DNA from: Synechococcus sp. NOUM97013
GTDB lineage: Bacteria > Cyanobacteriota > Cyanobacteriia > PCC-6307 > Cyanobiaceae
Reading direction: 5' to 3'
Length of the DNA: 64,000 bases
Assembly: GCF_014279815.1 (NCBI RefSeq)
Contig: NZ_CP047941.1
Span: 1,116,001 to 1,180,000 of the forward strand
Numbering within the stretch: position 1 is the first letter of the stretch; each line of letters opens with the position of its first letter. The position numbers and the translations under genes are program-made. Shown here one piece after another: positions 18,741 to 30,320 of the stretch. The notes under the pieces are model-generated. The model was not told the origin of the DNA, did no database searches, and saw only the letters and a list, made by a program, of their open reading frames with translations.

Positions 18741-18762
18741 GTCAAACCACCTCTAGATCCAT

Positions 18763-18800
18763 GCCGCCCTCCTGCCGATGCGGGAAGGCGGCTCTTCTTA
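18763..18800 (+). terminator. Hairpin between rpsB and tsf, possible attenuator
   Basis: GCCGCC at 18763-18768 pairs with GGCGGC at 18787-18792; the stem extends by TCC/GGA after one mismatch and is followed by a pyrimidine-rich tract (TCTTCTTATT). It could end part of the rpsB transcripts and so lower tsf expression relative to rpsB. Confidence 0.55.
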
Positions 18801-18828
18801 TTCCCCCCACTCTTCACCCGTTCATCCG

Positions 18829-19488
18829 ATGGCTGTTGCCGTATCCGCCAAGCTCGTCAAGGAACTCCGCGACAAGACCGGCGCTGGAATGATGGACTGC
18901 AAGAAAGCCCTTGCAGCCACCGAAGGTGATGCCGAAAAAGCCATCGAATGGCTGCGTCAGAAGGGCATCGCCAGTGCAGAGAAAAAGTCCGGTCGTACCG
19001 CTGCAGAAGGTGCCATCGGTAGTTACATCCACACCGGTGCCCGAGTTGGTGTTCTGGTTGAAGTCAACTGCGAAACAGATTTCGTGGCTCGTGGCGACAT
19101 GTTCCAGGAATTGCTTCGCGACGTCGCGATGCAGGTGGCTGCTTGTCCTGGAGTTGAGTACGTGACGACCGCCGAGATCCCCTCTGAAATCCGTGAACGG
19201 GAGAAGTCCATCGAGATGGGGCGTGACGATCTCGAAGGCAAGCCTGAGCAGATGAAAGAGAAGATCGTTGAGGGTCGAATCAACAAGCGCCTCAAGGAAT
19301 TGGCTCTAATGGAACAGCCCTTCATTAAGGACAGCTCACTCACCGTTGCCGAGCTCGTCAAGCAAACTGCGGGCAAGATCGGTGAGAACGTCAAAGTGCG
19401 TCGTTTCACCCGCTACACCCTTGGTGAAGGCATCGAAGTCGAGGAGAACGACTTCGCGGCAGAGGTCGCTTCCATGACCAAGTCCTGA
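18829..19488 (+). CDS. tsf: Translation elongation factor Ts
   Basis: 219 residues, the short form found in cyanobacteria. Nucleotide exchange factor for EF-Tu. The N-terminal UBA-like module ([21 protein letters not shown]) and the core [13 protein letters not shown] motif are clear. The ATG at 18829 gives [10 protein letters not shown]; the frame is open back to 18778 but that stretch overlaps the hairpin. Confidence 0.97.
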   Translation: MAVAVSAKLVKELRDKTGAGMMDCKKALAATEGDAEKAIEWLRQKGIASAEKKSGRTAAEGAIGSYIHTGARVGVLVEVNCETDFVARGDMFQELLRDVAMQVAACPGVEYVTTAEIPSEIREREKSIEMGRDDLEGKPEQMKEKIVEGRINKRLKELALMEQPFIKDSSLTVAELVKQTAGKIGENVKVRRFTRYTLGEGIEVEENDFAAEVASMTKS

Positions 19489-20629
19489 TCTTGATCACGG
19501 TGTCGGAACGTCCTCAGGGCCATGACCCCGATGTGCAGTTGGCACGTCTGGGTCAGCGTTGTCGATCCCTGGCACCAACCCTCTATCGGGAGCAAGCTCT
19601 TTACCTTCAACGGGTGCGGAGCTTGCTTCCGTCAGCAGTGAAAACTGCGATTCAAAATCTTCTTTGTACGCTTCCATCGGACCAGACAGAGGCGTTGGAT
19701 GAGCATCAGCTGCAGTTCCAAAAGCGCATTGATGCGCTGCTGCAGCGGTCCTCTTCACTGATCACGGTCGAGCAACTTCTGGTGCTGTCAGCTCGGCTCA
19801 AGAAGGAGGATCGACGTCTGCGCATGCAGCAGCTTCAGGCGTTCACAGAACGCGGATCTGAGCGCGCGGACGCTACAGAATTGGATGACGCGACGTCCAC
19901 ACCACCCGCAGCATCGGTGGGAGTCGAATTAAGTCTGGATCTTCCGCTTGAGCGTCCTGATCTGATTGAGGGATTGCTGCCTGTCGATCCTGCATTGATG
20001 CCATCGGAGCCGACCTCTCACTCAGAGTCTCTGGACCTTGCCGCGTCATCGTCGTTGGATCCTGGATCGGAGCCGTCCGAACTGGATGTGTTGCGTTCGC
20101 TGTTTGTGATGGCTGGGGATTCTCTGGAATCCACAGAGGCTGAATCAGATCGACGCCCTGCTCTTGATCCTCAGGAGAGCAATGCCGTTGACCCTCTGGA
20201 CACCAATGATCAGCTGATGCCTGAGACCGCGAGTGGTTTGTTGCATTGGTTGGATTGCTTGGACGCCGCTTTGATCCGTCGACTGCGCAATCTCTCCCAT
20301 GCCGTCAATGTGGAGCTGATGCGTGCCGGGATCAATCGCAGTCTTCTGCCCATTCAGCTGCTCGACGCTGTGATCAGTGGTCAGCTTCCTTCCCAATCGG
20401 CACCCTCCAACCTGTTGAAGCTGACCCTGCCTCTGACGTTGATGACAGAGGAGCAGTCAATGCAGACGCTTTGTGTGTTGGTGAGACCCGCTGATCTCGA
20501 ATTCGATGATCACGGCTTGCGGCGAATTCGTGCTCGTCTTCGTTTTCAACGCGGGGAACTCGGCAGTTGGCTTCTGAAAGAGCGACACTGGCAGCGTCGT
20601 GCGCGAGTTCGGGAGGTCCAAACCCATTG

Positions 20630-23158
<2,529 letters not shown>

Positions 23159-23218
23159 GCGGCCCTTGAGACTCCATCCCATCGCTCATACGATTCTTGA
23201 GCTCTGGTGAGTTGTCGG

Positions 23219-23944
23219 ATGCGTCGTCCCTGGAACGATGTGGTGATTGCAGACTGCGGTGAGTCCCTGGCATCGCTCAAGACTCATTTCCTTTGCCTGG
23301 AACCGCATCCTTATGCGCGGGTGGGAGCTCCCTATGGCGAGGGTGCGGATCCCTACAGGCTTCGATCCGGCGTGCTGGAGCGATTGCAGAGGGCTCAGGA
23401 TCAGCTGTCGCTTGCAAACGATCCCGTTGCAGGACCTCTGCAGTTGGCCATCTTTGATGCCTGGAGACCGGTGCAGGTGCAGGCCTACATGGTTCAGCAT
23501 GCAGTGGCAGAGCTTTGCCAGCAACGGGAAATTGACCCCCTCGATCCGGCCCAGTCCGAAGCGCTGGCGCTGGCTCAGTCTGACGTGAGTCGATTTTGGG
23601 CACCGCCAAGTCGTGATCCCGGGATGCCACCCCCCCACAGCACAGGTGCGGCAGTGGATCTCACCCTTGCTGACACCGCCGGGACGGTGTTGCCGATGGG
23701 GGGTGAGATTGATGCCATTGGTGAGGAGTCGATCCCGGATGTTCATGCATCAGCAGCGGAGCAGGATTCATCGAGTGATGCTGCTCTCTGGCATAGGAGG
23801 CGATGCCTGCTGCATGACGTGATGCGTTCAGCAGGCTTTGTCCGGCACCCGAACGAATGGTGGCATTTCAGTCACGGAGACCAGCTGTGGGCCTGGTCGG
23901 TGAAAGCTAAACGGGCGATCTACGCCTCGGTTCCCAGCAGCTGA
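23219..23944 (+). CDS. VanX-like D-Ala-D-Ala dipeptidase (M15D)
   Basis: About 241 residues from ATG 23219 (GTG 23207 is also possible). Zinc peptidase of the VanX/DdpX family: FDAWRP contains the conserved arginine, HSTGAAVDL holds the first His and Asp ligands (about 140-147), and EWWHF supplies the catalytic Glu and last His (about 218-222). Probably recycles wall-derived D-Ala-D-Ala or similar dipeptides; no resistance genes lie nearby. The last 25 bp overlap the end of sir on the other strand. Confidence 0.85.
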   Translation: MRRPWNDVVIADCGESLASLKTHFLCLEPHPYARVGAPYGEGADPYRLRSGVLERLQRAQDQLSLANDPVAGPLQLAIFDAWRPVQVQAYMVQHAVAELCQQREIDPLDPAQSEALALAQSDVSRFWAPPSRDPGMPPPHSTGAAVDLTLADTAGTVLPMGGEIDAIGEESIPDVHASAAEQDSSSDAALWHRRRCLLHDVMRSAGFVRHPNEWWHFSHGDQLWAWSVKAKRAIYASVPSS

Positions 23945-25731
23945 TGCACCGATTGATCTCCCAAGCGGTTGACGTGAGCTCCGAAACTGCGACGAACTCC
24001 GCACTGTTTCCAATCGATCAGCAGCGGTTCAAGGGTTGATTCCAGCTGATCGAGGGGCATTTTCTGCAGGAACGGACGCGCCAGTGTCTGGAGGTTCGGT
24101 GTGCCTCCAAGCCACAACTGGTATTGATTGACGCCACTCCCCACCAGGCCGAGTTCGGCCATGTAGGGACGGGCACAACCATTCGGGCAGCCAGTCATGC
24201 GCACCAGCAAGGATTGGTCGATCTCCAGACGTTGCAGCAGGGCATCCAGGCGGTCAAGCACAGAAGGAAGCGCCCGTTCCGCTTCGGTAATGGCCAAGCC
24301 GCAGGTGGGCAGTGCTGGACATGCAATCGCATGCCGCGCCAGCGGTGCAGGTTCACCTGGGAGTTCAAATCCCAGGGTTGCCAGTGCAGCTTTGATGGCG
24401 GGTTTCTGGGGCGCCCCGATGTTGCACAGCAACAGATCCTGATTGGCGGTCAGACGCACTTCCAGCTGATAGGTCTGAACAAGCTTGCGCAATCCGGATT
24501 TGACCTCACCTGCGAGCCGTCCGCAGGTCAGGGGGAGCCCCACAAACCACAGGCCCTTCTTTTGACGATGCCATCCCAAGTAATCCTCCAGCTTGGGACG
24601 CGCCTCCAGGCGAAGGCCCTTCAATTCACCTTTGAAATAGGTCGATTTGAGGGTGGAGCGGAACCAACTGATCCCCTTGTTGTGGAGCAGGTATTTCATC
24701 CGCGCGTGCTTGCGCACCTCACGGTCACCGTGATCACGCTGCAAGGCCATGATCGACTGCAGCAGATCAAAAATGTCATCCGCTTTCACGTAGCCGAGGG
24801 CATCGGCGGTTCGCGCAAAGGTGTCGTCTTGGTTGTGGGTTCGGCCCATGCCACCACCCACATAGACGTTGCAGCCTTTCAAGGCACCGGAGGGGTCAGC
24901 AAAGGCGACTAGACCGATGTCTTGGGTCAGTAGATCGACTGAGTTGTCACCAGGAACGGTGACAGCCACCTTGAATTTGCGCGGTAGGTAGGTGTCGCCG
25001 TAGAGCGGTTCGGCATCACTGCCTGAATACACCCCACCATCCCTTTGCCGGGACCGCGCTTTGCGCACGGCTGAAGTGGGTTGGAACCTGTAGCTGTGGT
25101 CGCCATCGATCCACATGTCGAGGTAAGACCCCTCTGCGGCTTCAGGGCTGAGCAGATCCGCAATTTCATCGGCGAGCTTGCGAGCCGCTGGGTATGCACC
25201 TTTCTCAAACGGGGCCGGAGGTGCCATCACGTTGCGGTTGATGTCTCCGCAGGCCGCCAGTGTTGAACCCAAATTGCTGATGATCGTGCCGATCACCGTT
25301 TTGAGATCTGCCTTGGGCACGCCGTGCATCTGGAAGGCCTGGCGCGTGGTGGCGCGAAGCGTTCCGTCGCCGTAGCGATCGGAGAGATCATCCAGGGCAA
25401 CAAACAGGTCGGCAGGGATTCGTCCACCTGGGTTCCGCAGCCGCAGCATCATCTGCCAGCAGCGAACCTTGTCGGTTTTGCGCAGCTCGCGATGGTTCTG
25501 CTGGTAGCTGCCGTGGAACTTCAGCAGTTGAACGGCGTCTTCACTGAAGCGGATCTCTTCGTTGCCAAGTTCCGTGAGCAGAGGTTCGCGCAGATGGCCG
25601 CTGTAGAGCTTGCGTTTTTCTGCTTTTGACAGGGCCGTGTCAATCGACTCTGTCCGATCGGCAGGACCATCTAATGCCGTGTCGAGGGCAACTGCCTGCT
25701 TATTGGAGGTAGCTGTCACACCTTGGCTCAC
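23920..25731 (-). CDS. sir: Ferredoxin-dependent sulfite reductase
   Basis: Reduces sulfite to sulfide with six electrons from ferredoxin. 603 residues. Two nitrite/sulfite reductase ferredoxin-like half domains; the cysteines binding the 4Fe-4S cluster and siroheme are in ACPALPTCGLAITEAERALP (C-x5-C) and TGCPNGCARPY (C-x3-C). TRQAFQMHGV and NRNVMAPPAPF are typical of the siroheme pocket. Divergent from glyS, with the two coding starts about 73 bp apart. The sulfide product would feed MetY, encoded at 41583. Confidence 0.95.
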   Translation of the reverse strand: MSQGVTATSNKQAVALDTALDGPADRTESIDTALSKAEKRKLYSGHLREPLLTELGNEEIRFSEDAVQLLKFHGSYQQNHRELRKTDKVRCWQMMLRLRNPGGRIPADLFVALDDLSDRYGDGTLRATTRQAFQMHGVPKADLKTVIGTIISNLGSTLAACGDINRNVMAPPAPFEKGAYPAARKLADEIADLLSPEAAEGSYLDMWIDGDHSYRFQPTSAVRKARSRQRDGGVYSGSDAEPLYGDTYLPRKFKVAVTVPGDNSVDLLTQDIGLVAFADPSGALKGCNVYVGGGMGRTHNQDDTFARTADALGYVKADDIFDLLQSIMALQRDHGDREVRKHARMKYLLHNKGISWFRSTLKSTYFKGELKGLRLEARPKLEDYLGWHRQKKGLWFVGLPLTCGRLAGEVKSGLRKLVQTYQLEVRLTANQDLLLCNIGAPQKPAIKAALATLGFELPGEPAPLARHAIACPALPTCGLAITEAERALPSVLDRLDALLQRLEIDQSLLVRMTGCPNGCARPYMAELGLVGSGVNQYQLWLGGTPNLQTLARPFLQKMPLDQLESTLEPLLIDWKQCGVRRSFGAHVNRLGDQSVHQLLGTEA

Positions 25732-25804
25732 ACGTGCGCTGTCGTTCTATTTGAAACTAGCGAAGCGGCGTCCAATAAAGTCGCCACCTGCATTGGCACG
25801 TGGT

Positions 25805-27964
25805 TTGGCGAACACGTTTCTGCTCGAGATCGGTACCGAGGAACTCCCGGCAGATTTTGTGCGCTCAGCTCTTCAGCAATTGGAGCGACGTGTTCGCACC
25901 GATCTGAAGGAGCTGCGGCTCGATCACGGTGCGCTGACGGTCACGGGAACGCCTCGCCGTCTTCTGGTGGAAGTGAGTGATCTGATCGACGCACAGCCGG
26001 ATCTTGAGGAAGATCGCAAAGGTCCCCCTGTCTCCCAGGCACTGGTGGATGGCCAGCCAGGGCCTGCGGCCATCGGCTTCGCTAAACGCTGTGGGGTCGA
26101 TCCTCAGGACCTTGAACCCCGTGACACGCCGAAGGGCCCTTGTCTGTTCGCACGCGTCTGCACGCCTGGTCAGGACAGCTCCGCGCTGCTTCAGTCCTGC
26201 ATCCCCCAATGGATTGATGCGCTGCAGGGCCGGCGATTCATGCGCTGGGGTAGCGGTGAGCAGCGATTCAGTCGCCCTGTGCGTTGGCTTGTCGCCTTGC
26301 TGGGTGATGCCGTGGTTCCCGTCACACTGGCGTCCTCTGATCCTGTTGTTCACAGTGGCCGTCGCAGTCGTGGCCATCGTCTGCATCAGGAACTGGATGA
26401 GGTTCGTTCAGCGGATGACTTGCGGTCCCAGCTGGCAGCAGCGGGCGTCGTGGTGGATCGTCAGGAGCGTGCCCAAAGCATCCGATCCGCGATCGCCGAT
26501 CAAGCAGTCGCCTGCGGCGGCGAAGCGGATTGTCCTCAGGGCTTGTTTGAGGAGCTGGTGGATCTGGTCGAATCGCCCCGTGTGCTCAAGGGTGAAATCG
26601 CTGACCAATATCTCGATCTCCCCCCAGAAGTGATCGTCACCGTGATGCAGTCGCACCAGCGCTATGTGCCGCTCAAGCGCCCGCAGGCCAGCGCCGATCC
26701 GTTGCAGCTTGAGGCGCGCAGTGTGCTGCTGTCCGACTACCTGCTGGTGAGCAACGGGCTGCCGGATGCCTCCGCAACGATCGTGAGTGGCAATCAGCGC
26801 GTGCTGGGGGCCCGTCTCGCCGATGCGGAGTTTTTCCTCACAGTGGATCGCAGGCAGCCGAGCGAAGACCGTCGCCAGGCGCTGGATCGTGTCACGTTTG
26901 CCGAAGGCCTCGGCAGTCTTCTGAACCGCAGCGAGCGGATCAGTTGGGTGATGAATCAGCTGGTGAAGGCACTCGGCATCGACGAGACCCTTGCCGGCCA
27001 TGCGCGGCGTGCGGCTCATCTCTGCAAGCACGATCTGGTTAGCCAGATGGTGGGTGAATTTCCTGAACTGCAGGGACTGATGGGTGGGAAGTACCTGCTG
27101 GAAGAAGGCGAGCCCCGTGAGGTGGCCCTTGCTGTGGCGGAGCACTACCAACCAGCAGGGGCTGGCGAAGCTCCGCCATCCAGTGATGCCGGAGCCCTGC
27201 TGGCACTGGCTGAGCGCTTTGAGCTGCTCCTCAGCATCTTTGCCAAGGGCCAGCGGCCGACGGGATCGTCGGATCCCTACGCGTTGCGTCGTGCTGGCAA
27301 CGGCATTGTTCAGATTCTCTGGGATCGCAGTTGGCGTTTGCCGCTGCAGACCTTGTTCAGTCAGGCTGCAAGCCACTGGGCAGAACTCTTCCCGGCTTTC
27401 AAGGTTGAAGCGGCGTCGCTTGCTGAGGATCTCGGCCAGCTGTTGCGCCAGCGCATGGTGTCCCAGTTTGAGGAGGATGGCTTCCCGATTGATTTGGTGC
27501 AGGCCGTCAGCGGGGAGGGCGTCACCAGTGAGCGCTTGCTGCAGGACCCTGTTGATGCACGTGAGCGGCTGCTGCTGCTTCAGCAGCTGCGATCCGATGG
27601 TCAACTTCAGGCTGTTCAGGCGGTGGTGCAGCGTGCTTCGCGTCTGGCAGAGAAAGGTGATCTGCTCGCAACGCAATTGACGACCGCTGAGGTGATTGAT
27701 GCCGGTCTGTTCGATTCCCCCAGCGAAGCGGGTCTGTTGGCTGAACTCGAATCACTCAGCCCCCTGGCTGAAGCCTGTGATTACAGCGGTTTGGCCGCTG
27801 GTCTTCAGGCTGCGGCCGTCGCCCTCGAGGCCTTCTTCGATGGTGACAAAAGCGTGATGGTGATGGCGGACGATGCGTCTGTGCGTCGCAATCGTCTGAA
27901 TCTGCTGGGAGTGTTGAGGAATCAAGCATCGGTGCTGGCGCGTTTCGACAACATCCAGGCCTGA
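25805..27964 (+). CDS. glyS: Glycyl-tRNA synthetase beta subunit
   Basis: About 719 residues, normal for the beta subunit of the alpha2-beta2 enzyme. LLEIGTEELPADFV at the N-terminus is diagnostic, and the HD-like and C-terminal anticodon-binding regions are intact (GEFPELQGLMGGKYL, FFDGDKSVMVMADD). The start is chosen as TTG 25805 because the family begins close to FLLEIGTEELP; the open frame reaches 25610 but overlaps the start of sir. The alpha subunit gene is not in the window. Confidence 0.93.
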   Translation: MANTFLLEIGTEELPADFVRSALQQLERRVRTDLKELRLDHGALTVTGTPRRLLVEVSDLIDAQPDLEEDRKGPPVSQALVDGQPGPAAIGFAKRCGVDPQDLEPRDTPKGPCLFARVCTPGQDSSALLQSCIPQWIDALQGRRFMRWGSGEQRFSRPVRWLVALLGDAVVPVTLASSDPVVHSGRRSRGHRLHQELDEVRSADDLRSQLAAAGVVVDRQERAQSIRSAIADQAVACGGEADCPQGLFEELVDLVESPRVLKGEIADQYLDLPPEVIVTVMQSHQRYVPLKRPQASADPLQLEARSVLLSDYLLVSNGLPDASATIVSGNQRVLGARLADAEFFLTVDRRQPSEDRRQALDRVTFAEGLGSLLNRSERISWVMNQLVKALGIDETLAGHARRAAHLCKHDLVSQMVGEFPELQGLMGGKYLLEEGEPREVALAVAEHYQPAGAGEAPPSSDAGALLALAERFELLLSIFAKGQRPTGSSDPYALRRAGNGIVQILWDRSWRLPLQTLFSQAASHWAELFPAFKVEAASLAEDLGQLLRQRMVSQFEEDGFPIDLVQAVSGEGVTSERLLQDPVDARERLLLLQQLRSDGQLQAVQAVVQRASRLAEKGDLLATQLTTAEVIDAGLFDSPSEAGLLAELESLSPLAEACDYSGLAAGLQAAAVALEAFFDGDKSVMVMADDASVRRNRLNLLGVLRNQASVLARFDNIQA

Positions 27965-27997
27965 CCAAAGCTGAGAGTGACCTTGTTCTCCAATCAA

Positions 27998-28030
27998 AAA
28001 CCCCGGCTGGACCGAAGTCAGCCGGGGTTT
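27998..28030. terminator. Bidirectional intrinsic terminator between glyS and chlP
   Basis: Perfect 11-bp stem AAACCCCGGCT/AGCCGGGGTTT with an 11-nt loop; A-run on one side and T-run on the other, so it can end both convergent genes. Confidence 0.9.
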
Positions 28031-28054
28031 CGCAGCGAGCTGCTGGAAGCGGAT

Positions 28055-29449
28055 TCAGCTGGTGGTCACCGTGGAGCGCTCTTCACTGCTGGCCGTGGCG
28101 TCATTGTCGTTGGATGAATCGCCACTCTGCGCCTGCGCTTTGATCGCTTGAGCGGCTTCCTCTGCAAGGAAGTCACCGTCCGAACGGCCAACGGCCGAGG
28201 GCACAGCGTCGTAGTCGGCCGGTGCGAGGGCCTGACCGCGCAGAAGGCTTCCCAGGGTCCGCAGGGTGAGTTTGATCTGCTGCCAGGGATTCATCATCAC
28301 CACCCGCTTGTAGAGGTAGCTGTCGAACGTCAGTTTCTGGACATCACGGTCATCGCACATTTCCACGAAGGCTTCTCGAGCCGCGTCGTTGCGATAGAAA
28401 ATCCTCTGGAGAATGTCCAGAACGGCGTAAGTGGCACCGTATTTGCGATCCCAGCGCTTCAAATAGGTGGATTTGATCTCCTTCTCCGTTGGAATCTTGG
28501 AGCCGTTGGCTGAGATTTCAACGATCGCTTCGGCACACATGCGGCCACTCTTGGCAGCAAAGTAAATGCCCTCTCCAGAGCTTTTGGTCACATAACCGGC
28601 GGCATCACCCACGAGGGCCATGCGGCCGACGACACGACGGGGCCTGGGATGCTCTGGAATCGGGTGGGCTTCGACCTTGATCACTTCGCCCTTGAACAGA
28701 CGCTTACGCGCCCGTTCACGGATTCCTTTCTGGAGGCCCTTGATCAGGGACTGGTTTTGCTGCATCGTGCCGGTGCCAACGGCCACGTGGTCGAACTTGG
28801 GGAAGACCCAGGCATAGAAATCGGGAGAGACGTCCGTACCGACGTACATCTCAGCCAGATCTTCGTAGTAGGTCATCTCTTCGGCAGGAAGCTTGATGCG
28901 TTCCTGGAAGGCGATCGCCACGTTGTAGTCACCAGCGTCCATCGCCTTGGCAACACGGGAGTTGGCCCCGTCCGCTCCGATGATCAGATCCACATCAAGG
29001 GTCTTCAGCTCACCGGTGGGGCCGCCAGAGCTGTAGTCGGCGTAATGAAGGGTGTAGGGACCCTCACGGTTGGTGCCGGTGTCGATCTTCTGAACGAGAC
29101 CATTGATGAGGGTGGTGCCGAGGTCTGCAGCACGGTTACGCAAGAAGGCGTCGAACACCTCGCGGCGACACATGCCGATGTAGGCGTCGTTGTCGTAGCC
29201 CAGGGGATCAAGTTTGATATCCACCTCTTTATTGGAGGGGGAAATCATCTTCATGTTCCGCACTTTGCGGTCGATGATGGATTCCGGAAGCTCGAACTCC
29301 TCGACCATGCACAGGGGGATGGCGCCACCACAGGGTTTGGCGTTGTCCAGCTTGCGCTCAAACAACCAGGTGCTGATCCCAGCTTTGGCCAGAATTTCGG
29401 CTGCGCAAGATCCGCTCGGACCTCCACCGATGACGGCAACTCTCAGCAT
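28055..29449 (-). CDS. chlP: Geranylgeranyl diphosphate/chlorophyll reductase
   Basis: Saturates the geranylgeranyl tail to phytyl for chlorophyll and tocopherol. 464 residues from ATG 29449, which gives MLRVAVIGGGPSG. FAD-binding GxGxxG-type motif (GGGPSGSCAAE) at the N-terminus, CGGAIP, and the GDAAGYVTKSSGEGIYFAAKSG flavin segment. The frame is open upstream to about 30118, but that part overlaps the carboxypeptidase gene and has no family similarity, so it is not used. The C-terminal 30 residues are Ser/Asp-rich and poorly conserved. Confidence 0.95.
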   Translation of the reverse strand: MLRVAVIGGGPSGSCAAEILAKAGISTWLFERKLDNAKPCGGAIPLCMVEEFELPESIIDRKVRNMKMISPSNKEVDIKLDPLGYDNDAYIGMCRREVFDAFLRNRAADLGTTLINGLVQKIDTGTNREGPYTLHYADYSSGGPTGELKTLDVDLIIGADGANSRVAKAMDAGDYNVAIAFQERIKLPAEEMTYYEDLAEMYVGTDVSPDFYAWVFPKFDHVAVGTGTMQQNQSLIKGLQKGIRERARKRLFKGEVIKVEAHPIPEHPRPRRVVGRMALVGDAAGYVTKSSGEGIYFAAKSGRMCAEAIVEISANGSKIPTEKEIKSTYLKRWDRKYGATYAVLDILQRIFYRNDAAREAFVEMCDDRDVQKLTFDSYLYKRVVMMNPWQQIKLTLRTLGSLLRGQALAPADYDAVPSAVGRSDGDFLAEEAAQAIKAQAQSGDSSNDNDATASSEERSTVTTS

Positions 29450-29559
29450 CTCAGCCCACTCCGCTGGATCATTAATTTGAAAGCTACCACTGCTGAGTGC
29501 GGTTCTGCTGCCTGATCTGGCGCCCCGCCTTACGATCGAAACAACATTGAATTGATGGT

Positions 29560-30318
29560 GTGTCGAGGGCTGTCGCCACCCGCAGCAGGAAGCGTGACAA
29601 CAGCCGCGACGACATTCCTGTTGCTCGCCGCAGTCCATCGTCCCGCCCTCGCAAAAGAAGTGGGATGGGGCTGGGCATCCTGATCGGCTTCGGATTGCTG
29701 GCTTCAGCGTCCGTGGCAGCCCTGCTGTTGATCCCCGATCTTCTTCCCTTCCGCCAGTTGCCACCTGTTGTGGAAGGCATCGATGAGCAACCAGGAGTGG
29801 ATGGACGCTTGCTCGGACATTTCCCTTACGACGAGGCCACCATCGAGCAGCTCGTGCCAGTGGAGGCAGGGATTGAACTGCACCGGGATGCAGCGCGATC
29901 GCTTTCAGCCATGACACGTGCGGCGTCCGCCGACGGTGTTGATCTGAGGCTGTTGAGCGGTTATCGCTCCCAAGATCTTCAGAAAAGCATCTTTTTTGAT
30001 GTGAAGTCTGAGCGCAATCAGACCGCAATGGAACGGGCCAAGGTCTCGGCTCCCCCTGGATATTCCGAACACAGCACCGGTTATGCCGTGGATCTTGGAG
30101 ACGGCGACGATCCTGCAACCAATCTGTCCGAAAGCTTCGAGCAGACCAGGGCCTTCCGCTGGCTTCAGGATCATGCCGCCAGTTATCACTTCACGCTGTC
30201 GTTTCCTGCTGTCAATCCCCAGGGGGTGAGCTACGAGCCTTGGCACTGGCGTTTTGAAGGTTCTGCGGATGCCTTGCGCCTGTTTGAACCAGCCAGGCGT
30301 CTTTCCATTGGGGGTTGA
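29560..30318 (+). CDS. Membrane-anchored D-Ala-D-Ala carboxypeptidase, VanY/M15B type
   Basis: 252 residues starting with GTG. A basic N-terminal stretch, a membrane span at about 37-59, then a periplasmic M15 domain: SGYRS at 133-137, SEHSTGYAVDLG at 169-180 (zinc ligands His and Asp) and EPWHW at 226-230 (catalytic Glu and His ligand). Trims the last D-Ala from peptidoglycan stems. Second M15 peptidase in this window. The stop is next to the start of the U32 gene. Confidence 0.9.
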   Translation: MSRAVATRSRKRDNSRDDIPVARRSPSSRPRKRSGMGLGILIGFGLLASASVAALLLIPDLLPFRQLPPVVEGIDEQPGVDGRLLGHFPYDEATIEQLVPVEAGIELHRDAARSLSAMTRAASADGVDLRLLSGYRSQDLQKSIFFDVKSERNQTAMERAKVSAPPGYSEHSTGYAVDLGDGDDPATNLSESFEQTRAFRWLQDHAASYHFTLSFPAVNPQGVSYEPWHWRFEGSADALRLFEPARRLSIGG

Positions 30319-30320
30319 TC

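Noticed and set aside
23219-23944. Vancomycin resistance gene
   Set aside because: VanX-like motif alone; no vanH, vanA or vanRS nearby, so wall recycling is the simpler explanation.
29450-30118. Long 5' extension of the chlP frame
   Set aside because: It overlaps the carboxypeptidase gene antisense, has no ChlP similarity, and MLRVAVIGGGPSG at 29449 is the normal N-terminus.
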